This document shows positions 32,402 through 43,389 of a stretch of DNA of 64,000 nucleotides, piece after piece. How positions within the stretch are numbered: the first letter of the stretch is position 1; every line of letters begins with the position of its first letter. The notes below the pieces were generated by a model. That model did not search any database. It saw only the letters and a list, made by a program, of their open reading frames with translations, and was not told where the DNA came from. The translations under genes were made by a program, and so were the position numbers. This DNA is from DASRIA01 sp963724065 (GTDB lineage Bacteria; Actinomycetota; Thermoleophilia; Solirubrobacterales; JBBDJG01), in assembly GCA_963724065.1 (NCBI GenBank), contig CAVRTB010000005.1, positions 186,001-250,000 of the forward strand. The letters are read 5' to 3'.

Positions 32402-32940
32402 TGCAGGACCAGCCGAATCGAGAGGGCTACGAGGAGGGGGTCTCCGCCAGGCCTGAAAAAGGCGGGAGCCTGTCGGACACCCCCTCCTCTCCGCCCGTCG
32501 CCGAGGTCGCCGACGTCGAGCGAGAGAGGGATGAGTACCTCGAGTTGGCGAAGCGGACAAAGGCGGACTTCGAGAACTTTCGCAAGCGTGCGTCGCGGGA
32601 TGCTGCCGAGGGCGAGATCCGGGGGCGTGGTGAGCTGGCTCGCGACCTCGTTCCCGTGGTCGACAACCTCGAGCGCGCGCTCGCCACTGCGGGCGAGGAT
32701 GAGAACCACCTCGCCCATGGCGTGCGGCTCGTCTACGAGGAGCTGGTGGCGGTGCTGCGGCGCGCGGGGGTCGAGAGCTACTCGCCTGCGGGTGAGTCGT
32801 TCGACCCCGACTGGCACGAGGCGATGCTGACGCGGCCAGGTGAGGCCGGCCAGGTGCTCGAGGTGCTCGAGAAGGGGTACCGGCTGAACGGCCAGGTGCT
32901 GCGGCCGGCGCGCGTCGTCGTGGGTGCGGCCCAGGAGTAG
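32401..32940 (+). CDS. grpE: Nucleotide exchange factor GrpE
   Basis: 179 aa. A disordered acidic N-terminus (~45 residues) leads into the long dimerisation helix ('EYLELAKRTKADFENFRKRA') and the beta domain ('SFDPDWHEAMLTRPGE', 'VLEKGYRLNGQVLRPARVVV'), which triggers ADP release from DnaK. Overlaps dnaK by one base and is followed by dnaJ after two bases, so all three are co-translated. Confidence 0.96.
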   Translation: MQDQPNREGYEEGVSARPEKGGSLSDTPSSPPVAEVADVERERDEYLELAKRTKADFENFRKRASRDAAEGEIRGRGELARDLVPVVDNLERALATAGEDENHLAHGVRLVYEELVAVLRRAGVESYSPAGESFDPDWHEAMLTRPGEAGQVLEVLEKGYRLNGQVLRPARVVVGAAQE

Positions 32941-32942
32941 CC

Positions 32943-34043
32943 ATGGCCAGGGACTTCTACGACACGCTCGGCGTCAAGAAGGGCGCCTCCGACGAGGAGA
33001 TCAAGAAGGCCTACCGCAAGCTCGCGCGCAAGTGGCACCCGGACGCGAACCAGGGCGACGGGCAGGCGGAGGAGCGCTTCAAGGAGATCCAGGAGGCGTA
33101 CTCCGTCCTGTCGGACGCCGACAAGCGCAAGCAATATGACTCCGGCGGGATGTTCGGCTTCGGCGGCGGCGCGGGCGGGGCGCCCGGCGGCTTCCGCTTC
33201 GACCCATCCTCGTTCCGGGGCGGCGTGGGGTCGTTCGGCGACATGCTCTCCGACCTGTTCGGCCGCGGCGGCGCGGGCGGGGTCCCCGGACGGGACCTCG
33301 AGACCGAGGTCCGCCTCTCGTTCGCGCAAGCGGTGAACGGCAGCGAGGTGTCGGTGACGGTGCCGGTCGAGGCCTCGTGCCCCACCTGCAACGGGACGGG
33401 CGCGAAGCCCGGCACGTCTGCGAAGACCTGCCCGAACTGCGAGGGCCGCGGGATCGAGACCCAGGGCCAGGGCATGTTCTCCCTGTCACAGCCGTGCTCC
33501 GTGTGCGGCGGGCGGGGCTCCGTTATCGACGATCCCTGCCGGACGTGCGACGGCCGCGGCGTCACCGAGCAGGTCAGGCGCTACCGCGTGAAGATCCCCG
33601 GCGGGGTGCGCGAGGGCAGCCGCATCAGAGTGGCCGGGAAGGGCGAGCCCGGGTTGAACGGGGCACCCTCCGGCGACCTCTACGTGCTCACGCGTGTCGC
33701 GTCGTCGCCCGTCTTCAAGGCACGCGGCGACCACCTCGAGGTCGAGGTGCCGATCACGATCGCCGAGGCCGTGCGGGGCGGCACCGTCGAGGTGCCGACG
33801 CTCGGCGCCACGAAGAAGATCCGCGTCCCGGCGGGCACGCAGGACGGAGCTGTCCAGCGATTGCGGGGCGAGGGGCCGGCGAAGCTCTCCGGGAGCGGCC
33901 ACGGCGACATCCACTACCGCCTTCGCGTCCAGATCCCGACGTCGCTCAACGAGGAGCAGCGCGAGGTGGTCGAGCGCCTCTCCGAGGTGATGAACGGCAA
34001 CCCGCGCGGCGAGTTGCTCGACCGCGCCCGGAAGGAGGTCTGA
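32943..34043 (+). CDS. dnaJ: Chaperone protein DnaJ (type I)
   Basis: 366 aa. J domain with HPD in 'KLARKWHPDANQGDG', Gly/Phe-rich linker (~70-115), then four CxxCxGxG zinc repeats: 'CPTCNGTG', 'CPNCEGRG', 'CSVCGGRG' and 'CRTCDGRG', followed by the C-terminal client-binding domains. Complete type I architecture, so it both stimulates DnaK ATPase and holds unfolded clients. Stop shares one base with the hspR ATG. Confidence 0.97.
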   Translation: MARDFYDTLGVKKGASDEEIKKAYRKLARKWHPDANQGDGQAEERFKEIQEAYSVLSDADKRKQYDSGGMFGFGGGAGGAPGGFRFDPSSFRGGVGSFGDMLSDLFGRGGAGGVPGRDLETEVRLSFAQAVNGSEVSVTVPVEASCPTCNGTGAKPGTSAKTCPNCEGRGIETQGQGMFSLSQPCSVCGGRGSVIDDPCRTCDGRGVTEQVRRYRVKIPGGVREGSRIRVAGKGEPGLNGAPSGDLYVLTRVASSPVFKARGDHLEVEVPITIAEAVRGGTVEVPTLGATKKIRVPAGTQDGAVQRLRGEGPAKLSGSGHGDIHYRLRVQIPTSLNEEQREVVERLSEVMNGNPRGELLDRARKEV

Positions 34044-34427
34044 TGGCGGACAGTCTCTTTCCCGAGCACCAAGGCGTCTTCATGATCTCGGTGGCCGCGC
34101 GGCTCGCGGGCATGCACCCGCAGACGCTGCGCATCTACGAAGAGCGGGGCCTGATCAAGCCGGCCCGCTCGCCCAAGCAGACCCGGCTCTACTCGCAGCG
34201 CGACGTCGAGCGGCTGCGGCGCATCCAGCAGCTCACGACGGAGTTCGGCATGAACCTCGCGGGCGTCGAGCGCGTGCTCGCGCTCGAGGAGGTCATGCAG
34301 GCGATGCAGGCGCGCATGGACGCCATGGAGCGCGAGATGCGCGCCCGGATCAACGAGGTCCACCGCTCCTACAAGCGCGAGCTCGTCCGCTGGGAGCCTC
34401 CACACACCACCCTCAGGAGACACGGAC

Positions 34428-34438
<11 letters not shown>
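34043..34438 (+). CDS. hspR: Heat-shock repressor HspR (MerR family)
   Basis: 131 aa. MerR-type winged helix: 'MISVAARLAGMHPQTLRIYE' recognition helices and 'TRLYSQRDVERLRRIQQLT', then a dimerisation helix rich in Met/Glu. In actinobacteria HspR represses the dnaK operon and clpB, with DnaK as co-repressor. Its location inside the operon it should control fits autoregulation. The usual HAIR operator is not visible upstream of dnaK, so its DNA site here may differ. Overlaps clpB by 11 bases. Confidence 0.94.
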
Positions 34439-37022
<2,584 letters not shown>

Positions 37023-37056
37023 GAGGGTCCAGCAAAACTCGCCACAGAGCGACGGG

Positions 37057-37062
37057 TACGAT
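37057..37062 (+). promoter_or_regulatory. Candidate -10 element for the 82-aa orphan gene
   Basis: TACGAT ends eight bases before the ATG at 37071; no Shine-Dalgarno, so a leaderless transcript is likely. Confidence 0.4.
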
Positions 37063-37070
37063 TCTGTCCC

Positions 37071-37319
37071 ATGACCCGCGAAGAGGCTGAGCGCCGCGCC
37101 AAGGAACTCACCGACACGCATCCCGAGCGGAACCAGAAGGCATGGTTCGCGAGGGAAGGCAAGGACGGGGATTGGTCGGTCGCGGCGGTGCCATTGCCCG
37201 CAGGCTTACGTCGCCCTGACATGAATGCGACCGTGGAAGCCAAGCCGAAGCCTCCTCAGGCCGATGATCCAAGGCCCCCGGCCTTCCGCGACATTGGCGG
37301 GCCATACGGCGTGGGGTAG
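37071..37319 (+). CDS. Small protein of unknown function, 82 aa
   Basis: The N-terminal half ('REEAERRAKELTDTHPERNQ' then KAWFAREGKDGDWSVA) looks like a compact charged domain; the C-terminal half is proline-rich and disordered ('KPKPPQADDPRPPAFRDIGG'). I do not recognise it. Evidence that it is real: a TACGAT box eight bases upstream, good codon usage, and no competing frame. A perfect 7-bp inverted repeat around a GT centre covers its stop codon (37312-37327). Confidence 0.65.
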   Translation: MTREEAERRAKELTDTHPERNQKAWFAREGKDGDWSVAAVPLPAGLRRPDMNATVEAKPKPPQADDPRPPAFRDIGGPYGVG

Positions 37320-37327
37320 TTACCCCA
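37312..37327. repeat. 16-base dyad TGGGGTA-GT-TACCCCA
   Basis: A perfect 7-bp inverted repeat with two central bases overlaps the stop codon of the 82-aa gene. Its size and spacing are those of an operator or a very short hairpin; no function can be assigned. Confidence 0.45.
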
Positions 37328-37354
37328 TAGCGCGGACCAACCCCGAGCTCGTGG

Positions 37355-37402
37355 CCGAACGTCCCGCGATACCGCCCAGAGCACACAGTCCGGGACGTTC
37401 GG
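37355..37402. repeat. 12-bp perfect inverted repeat with 24-base loop
   Basis: CCGAACGTCCCG (37355-37366) and its exact complement (37391-37402) flank a 24-base spacer in the 245-base gap between the orphan gene and the GYD gene. It can form a strong hairpin or be two operator half-sites. Downstream (about 37516-37523) lies an unusually AT-rich TATATAAA stretch likely to be the GYD-gene promoter. Confidence 0.5.
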
Positions 37403-37564
37403 TCGGGATGTGAGGAACGCGCAGCGATCCTGCTCCGCGCGGATCCAGGCCGCGACCTCGTCCTAGCGTGCAGGCGATCGGGAGCTCCTACCCGCCCTCA
37501 TGGTACGGGGCCGGGTTTGGCTATATAAACGCTGGAGCCACCCGCTCACACGCTAGGAGGAGAG

Positions 37565-37846
37565 ATGCCGACGTTCATCATGCTCTCGACGCTCACCCCG
37601 GAGGGCGTCCAGACGGTCAAGAACAACCCGCAGCGCATCAAGGAGGTCAACAAGGAGGTCGAGCAGATCGGCGCGAAGGTCGTCGCGCAGTGGGCGACGC
37701 TCGGCCGCTTCGACTTCATCAACGTGATCGAGGCCCCCGACGAGAAGACGATGTCGAAGGTGTCGCTCGAGCTCGGCTCGCGCGGGACGGCACGCTACGA
37801 GTCGCTCCCGGCGATCCCGATCGACGAATTCATCGAGTCGCTCTAG
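37565..37846 (+). CDS. GYD-domain protein
   Basis: 93 aa ferredoxin-like (dimeric alpha/beta-barrel) fold. 'MPTFIMLSTLTPEGVQTVKN' and 'EVEQIGAKVVAQWATLGRFD' followed by FINVIEAPDE match the GYD family, which is widespread but functionally uncharacterised. A near-perfect AGGAGGAGAG Shine-Dalgarno sits directly before the ATG and an AT-rich promoter ~40 bases upstream, pointing to high expression. Stands alone before the zinc-finger gene. Confidence 0.88.
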   Translation: MPTFIMLSTLTPEGVQTVKNNPQRIKEVNKEVEQIGAKVVAQWATLGRFDFINVIEAPDEKTMSKVSLELGSRGTARYESLPAIPIDEFIESL

Positions 37847-37873
37847 GAGAGCCACAAGTAACATCGGTCGCCC

Positions 37874-38398
37874 TTGGACTCGCAGACTCGAGAGCCCGCG
37901 ACCCAGATCGTCTGCTACCGCCACCCGAGCCGCGAGACGGCGATCTCGTGCTCCAACTGCGACCGGCCGATCTGCACCGATTGCATGGTCTACACGCCGG
38001 TCGGGATCAAGTGCCCCGAGTGCGCGAGGCAGCCGCGGTCGGCGATCGTCCGGCTGCGCCCCGATCGCGCCGCGCGCGCGATCGCGGCCGCATTCGCCGC
38101 GGGGCTCGCGATGGGCCTCGGGATCGTCGTGCTCCAGGGCGTGGGCCTCTTCTTCGCACTGATCCTCGGCTGGCTGATCGGCGTCGGCATGGGCGAGCTC
38201 GTGCTGCGGGCGAGCGGGCACTATCGCGGTCCGGAGACGGGCTACATCGCGATCGGTGGATGCGTCTGGACGTATGCGGTGCCCTACGGCCTTTTCTACG
38301 GTGTGGACCTTGGTGACGTCGCGCGCAGCGGCAGCCTCGCGTTCGTCTTCATCGGTGCCGTGATCGCCTGCTACGTCGCCTTCCAGAGGACGCAATGA
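37874..38398 (+). CDS. B-box-type zinc finger membrane protein
   Basis: 174 aa from TTG. Residues ~13-52 form a B-box-like zinc finger with C/H spacing 'CYRHPSRETAISCSNCDRPI' then CTDCMVYTPVGIKCPECA, the same module found before the rhomboid domain in actinobacterial rhomboid proteases. Here the membrane part has only about four helices ('RAIAAAFAAGLAMGLGIVV', 'IGGCVWTYAVPYGLFYG') and no GxSG serine, so it is not a protease. Overlaps purD (ATGA), so it is probably co-transcribed with purine synthesis. Confidence 0.78.
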   Translation: MDSQTREPATQIVCYRHPSRETAISCSNCDRPICTDCMVYTPVGIKCPECARQPRSAIVRLRPDRAARAIAAAFAAGLAMGLGIVVLQGVGLFFALILGWLIGVGMGELVLRASGHYRGPETGYIAIGGCVWTYAVPYGLFYGVDLGDVARSGSLAFVFIGAVIACYVAFQRTQ

Positions 38399-39672
38399 AG
38401 CGCGTGCTCGTCGTGGGCGCAGGAGGGCGCGAGCACGCGATCGTGCGGTCCCTCAATCGCAGCCCACAGCAGCCCGATGTGATCTGCGCCCCCGGCAACG
38501 CGGGCATCGCGCAGGATGCGCGCTGCTTCGACGTCGCGGCCGAGGACGTCGAGGGCATCGTCCGGCTGGCAGCCGAGCAGGCCGCCGCCCTGACCGTCGT
38601 AGGTCCCGAGGCGCCGCTCGTTGCAGGCCTCGTCGACGCGCTCGAGGCCGAGCGCCTGCGCGCCTTCGGCCCGCGGGCCGCGGCTGCACGCATCGAGGGC
38701 AGCAAGGCGTTCGCGAAGGAGCTGATGCGTGAGGCCGGCGTCCCGACGGCGTCCTGGGTGGAGTTCACCTCGCACGACGCGGCCGCGGCGCAGATGGATC
38801 GCGCCTCGTACCCCGCGGTGCTCAAGGCGGATGGGCTGGCCGCGGGGAAGGGCGTGATCATCGCCCAGTCGCCGCGTGAGGCCAAGCAGGCGCTGCGTGA
38901 CTTCTTCGTCGACCGCCGCTTCGGCGATGCGGGCGCGCGCGTGCTGGTCGAGGAGTTCCTCGAGGGGGAGGAGCTCTCCCTGCTCGCATTGTGCGACGGG
39001 GAGCGAGCGGTGGCGATGGCGCCGGCGCAGGACTTCAAGCGGATCGGCGAGGGTGACACCGGCCCCAACACGGGCGGTATGGGCAGCTACTCCCCGGTGC
39101 CCGGGATCGACGCCGCGCGCGCCGAGGAGATCGTGGCCTCCGCGCACCAGCCGATCGTGGACTGCTTCAAGGCGCGCGGCACTCCCTTCCACGGAGTGCT
39201 GTATGCGGGACTCATGATGACCGCCGGCGGTCCGCAGGTGCTCGAGTACAACTGCCGCTTCGGGGATCCCGAGACGCAGGCGGTCCTGCCGCGGTTGCGC
39301 GGCGACCTGCTGGCGGCGCTCGAGGCCTGCACCGTCCCCGGCGGCCTGCGCGGGTCCGCGCTCGAATGGGTCGACGAGTGGGCCGTGACCGTCGTGCTCG
39401 CCTCCGCCGGCTATCCCGCGTCGTCGAGCACCGGGGACGTGATCCGGGGTCTCGACGAGCTCGGGGACGTGGAGGTGACGCACGCGGGCACCGCGCTCCG
39501 CGAGGGGCAGATCGTCTCGGCCGGGGGGCGGATCCTCAACGTGACGGCACTCGGGCGGTCGATCGACGAGGCACGCGAGCGGGTCTACGCCGCGGTCGAG
39601 CGCATCGAGTGCGAGGGCTCCCAGTACCGCTCCGACATAGGCGCGCGTGTCACCGCGCGCGTCGCTGGGTAG
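38395..39672 (+). CDS. purD: Phosphoribosylamine-glycine ligase
   Basis: 425 aa ATP-grasp enzyme for step 2 of IMP synthesis. 'VLVVGAGGREHAIVRSLNRS' N-domain, 'YPAVLKADGLAAGKGVIIAQ' ATP-binding, 'FEEFLEG'-type motif seen as 'VLVEEFLEGEELSLLALCDG', 'DTGPNTGGMGSYSPVPG' and 'VLEYNCRFGDPETQAVLPRL' catalytic loop. Full length. First enzyme gene of the ten-gene pur run. Confidence 0.96.
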   Translation: MKRVLVVGAGGREHAIVRSLNRSPQQPDVICAPGNAGIAQDARCFDVAAEDVEGIVRLAAEQAAALTVVGPEAPLVAGLVDALEAERLRAFGPRAAAARIEGSKAFAKELMREAGVPTASWVEFTSHDAAAAQMDRASYPAVLKADGLAAGKGVIIAQSPREAKQALRDFFVDRRFGDAGARVLVEEFLEGEELSLLALCDGERAVAMAPAQDFKRIGEGDTGPNTGGMGSYSPVPGIDAARAEEIVASAHQPIVDCFKARGTPFHGVLYAGLMMTAGGPQVLEYNCRFGDPETQAVLPRLRGDLLAALEACTVPGGLRGSALEWVDEWAVTVVLASAGYPASSSTGDVIRGLDELGDVEVTHAGTALREGQIVSAGGRILNVTALGRSIDEARERVYAAVERIECEGSQYRSDIGARVTARVAG

Positions 39673-39684
39673 ATTTCGCCCTCG

Positions 39685-40194
39685 ATGGAGATCCTCGAGC
39701 CCGAACGCACAGCGGCCACGAGCGAGAGCGAGCGAGAGCCGCTCGAGCCGATGCCCGAGGGCGAGGAGGCCTTTCAGGGCATGGAGGTCGACGCCCCGCG
39801 CGTCGGGATCATCATGGGATCGGCAAGCGACAAGCCCACGATGGAGCCGGCGGGCAAGGAGCTGGCACAGCGGGGCATCGCGTTCGAGGTCCGTGTCCTC
39901 TCGGCGCACAGGGATCCCCAGGCGGTCGCCGACTACGCAAGGAACGCCCACATGCGCGGGCTGCGCGTGATCATCGCGGCCGCCGGCATGTCCGCGGCGC
40001 TGCCCGGCGTGGTGGCCGCCAACACCGACCTTCCCGTGATCGGGGTGCCCATCAAGGCGGCGAACACCGTCGGCGACGGTCTCGACGCGCTGCTGTCCGT
40101 GGTCCAGATGCCGCCGGGCGTGCCGGTCGCGTGCGTGGCGATCAACGGCGCGAAGAACGCGGCGGTGCTCGCGGCGCGCATCATGGGCTGCTGA
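39685..40194 (+). CDS. purE: N5-carboxyaminoimidazole ribonucleotide mutase PurE, variant
   Basis: 169 aa. The first ~35 residues are an acidic extension absent from usual PurE (~160 aa). The core has 'VGIIMGSASDKPTMEPAGKE', the catalytic 'SAHRDPQAVADYAR' (SAHR kept; normally HRTP), and the family's GGAAHLPG motif reads 'AAGMSAALPGVVAANT', so the second conserved His is missing. 'VPIKAANTVGDGLDALLSVV' and 'QMPPGVPV' fit the fold. No purK is adjacent. Either purK is elsewhere or this variant handles carboxylation differently. Confidence 0.88.
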   Translation: MEILEPERTAATSESEREPLEPMPEGEEAFQGMEVDAPRVGIIMGSASDKPTMEPAGKELAQRGIAFEVRVLSAHRDPQAVADYARNAHMRGLRVIIAAAGMSAALPGVVAANTDLPVIGVPIKAANTVGDGLDALLSVVQMPPGVPVACVAINGAKNAAVLAARIMGC

Positions 40195-40210
40195 CGGCCG
40201 TGGGCAACCC

Positions 40211-41509
<1,299 letters not shown>

Positions 41510-41578
41510 CGGCCGGTGGCGCGCAATGAAGAGGCCGGTCGGTGCGGATTGCGCTCCCGACTCCGCTCCGCCCGCTGT

Positions 41579-41584
41579 TAGCAT
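41579..41584 (+). promoter_or_regulatory. Candidate internal -10 element before purC
   Basis: TAGCAT ends seven bases before the GTG at 41592. It supports that GTG as a leaderless start and an internal promoter in the pur run. Confidence 0.4.
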
Positions 41585-41591
41585 CGGGCGG

Positions 41592-42476
41592 GTGCCCCGA
41601 GCCGCCGCAGATCTAGCGGGCCTCACCCTCCACAGCCGCGGGAAGGTCCGGGAGATGTACGACCTCGGCGACCGCCTGCTGATGGTCGCCTCGGACCGCA
41701 TCTCCGCCTACGACGTGGTACTCCCGACGCCGATCCCGGACAAGGGCAAGGTGCTCACCGGCCTGTCCGTGTTCTGGTTCGGGCTGACGGCGGACATCGT
41801 CCCGAACCACCTCCTCTCGGCCGACGTCCCCGCGGAGGCGCACGGCCGCGGGCTGCTCGTGCGCAAGCTCGACATCTTCCCGGTCGAATGCGTCGTGCGC
41901 GGTTATCTGTCGGGGTCGGGCTGGAAGGAGTACCGCGACGACGGCTCCGTCTGCGGGATCGACCTGCCCCCCGGCCTGCGGGAGTCAGATCGGCTCCCGG
42001 AGCCGATCTTCACTCCCGCCACGAAGGCCGAGCTGGGCGAGCACGACGAGAACGTCGACTTCGACCGCGCGGCCGAGATCGTCGGCGACCGCGCCGTGAT
42101 GGAGGAGCTGCAGCGCCTCTCGCTCGCGGTCTACGCGCGCGGCGCCGAGCATGCCGAGCGCCAGGGCGTGATCCTCGCCGACACGAAGTTCGAGTTCGGG
42201 CGCGACGCGGAGGGCGCCATCGTCCTCGCGGACGAGGTGCTGACCCCTGATTCCTCGCGCTTCTGGCCCGCCGACCGCTACGAGCCGGGGCGGGGACAGC
42301 CCTCCTACGACAAGCAGTACGTGCGCGACTGGCTCAACGAAACGGGTTGGGATCACACGCCCCCGGGCCCGGACCTTCCCGCCGACGTGGTCGAGCACAC
42401 ACGCGCCAAGTACGTCGAGGCATACGAGCGGATCGCGGGCGAGCCCTTCGAGCGGTGGCTCACACGCGCCGCGTGA
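41592..42476 (+). CDS. purC: Phosphoribosylaminoimidazole-succinocarboxamide synthase
   Basis: 294 aa from GTG 41592; ATG at 41526 would add 22 residues lacking similarity to the family. Signatures: 'SRGKVREMYDLGDRLLMVAS', 'DRISAYDVVLPTPIPDKGKV', 'PVECVVRGYLSGSGWKEY', 'ILADTKFEFGRDAEGAIVL' and 'LTPDSSRFWPADRYEPG'. Makes SAICAR from CAIR and aspartate. Larger (eukaryote/Gram-positive-like ~300 aa) form. Overlaps purS (GTGA). Confidence 0.94.
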   Translation: MPRAAADLAGLTLHSRGKVREMYDLGDRLLMVASDRISAYDVVLPTPIPDKGKVLTGLSVFWFGLTADIVPNHLLSADVPAEAHGRGLLVRKLDIFPVECVVRGYLSGSGWKEYRDDGSVCGIDLPPGLRESDRLPEPIFTPATKAELGEHDENVDFDRAAEIVGDRAVMEELQRLSLAVYARGAEHAERQGVILADTKFEFGRDAEGAIVLADEVLTPDSSRFWPADRYEPGRGQPSYDKQYVRDWLNETGWDHTPPGPDLPADVVEHTRAKYVEAYERIAGEPFERWLTRAA

Positions 42477-42721
42477 GGGTCCGCGTCCTGATCAGGCCCA
42501 AGCAGGGCATCCTCGATCCCCAGGGACAGGCCGTCGAGCGCGCGCTCCCGGCGCTCGGCTACGACGACGTGTCCAACGTGCACGTCGGGCGCCTGGTGGA
42601 GCTCGACGTCGGCGACGCGGACAACGTCGAGTCGCGCGTCGGCGAGATGTGCGAGCGGCTGCTCGCCAACCCGCTGATCGAGAGCTACGAGGTGCAGGCG
42701 CTGGCGGGCGACGAGCGTTGA
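42473..42721 (+). CDS. purS: FGAM synthase subunit PurS
   Basis: 82 aa, typical length. 'VRVLIRPKQGILDPQGQAVE' and 'VGRLVELDVGDADNVESRV' are the PurS signature; the dimer bridges PurQ and PurL in the three-part FGAM synthase of Gram-positives and actinobacteria. GTG start overlaps purC stop; its TGA overlaps the purQ TTG. Confidence 0.95.
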   Translation: MRVRVLIRPKQGILDPQGQAVERALPALGYDDVSNVHVGRLVELDVGDADNVESRVGEMCERLLANPLIESYEVQALAGDER

Positions 42722-43389
42722 GCGCCCGGGTCGGGATCGTGGTCTTCCCGGGGTCGTGCGACGAGGCCGACGCGTTCCTCGCCGTGCAGCGCGCAGGACA
42801 CGAGGCCGCCTACCTGTGGCACGGCGACCGGGACCTCGGCGGCATCGACGCGGTCGTGATCCCCGGCGGCTTCTCCTACGGGGACTACCTGCGCGCCGGC
42901 GCGATCGCGCGGTTCGCCCCGCTGATGGAGGAGGTCGCGCGGTTCGCCCGCGAAGGTGGGCCCGTGCTCGGGATCTGCAACGGCTTCCAGGTGCTGTGTG
43001 AGGCTGGGCTCCTGCCGGGCGCCCTCCTGCGCAACACGTCGCTGCGTTTCGTTTGCCGCCAGGTCGACGTGCTCGTCGAGCACGATCGCAGCGTCTTCAC
43101 CCGCGGCTCCGAGCCCGGCGAGGTGCTCTCGCTGCCGGTGAAGCACAGCATCGGGCGCTGGTTCGCGCCCGCGGACCAGCTCGAGCGCCTCGAGGCGGGC
43201 GGACAGCTGCTCCTGCGCTACGCGCCCGGTTCCAATCCCAACGGATCCACGCTCGATGTCGCCGGAGTCTCCAACGAGGCCGGCAATGTGCTCGGCCTGA
43301 TGCCCCATCCCGAGCACGCGACCGACGAGCTGACGGGCTCCACGGACGGCTTGCGGTTTTTCGCCGCGCTCGCTCCCGTCACCGCGTGA
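42718..43389 (+). CDS. purQ: FGAM synthase glutaminase subunit PurQ
   Basis: 223 aa from TTG overlapping the purS stop. Class I glutamine amidotransferase: 'VGIVVFPGSCDEADAFLAV', nucleophile Cys in 'VLGICNGFQVLCEAGLLPG' and the His-x-Glu in 'LGLMPHPEHATDELTG'. It releases ammonia from glutamine for PurL. Works with PurS and PurL as one complex. Confidence 0.96.
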   Translation: MSARVGIVVFPGSCDEADAFLAVQRAGHEAAYLWHGDRDLGGIDAVVIPGGFSYGDYLRAGAIARFAPLMEEVARFAREGGPVLGICNGFQVLCEAGLLPGALLRNTSLRFVCRQVDVLVEHDRSVFTRGSEPGEVLSLPVKHSIGRWFAPADQLERLEAGGQLLLRYAPGSNPNGSTLDVAGVSNEAGNVLGLMPHPEHATDELTGSTDGLRFFAALAPVTA

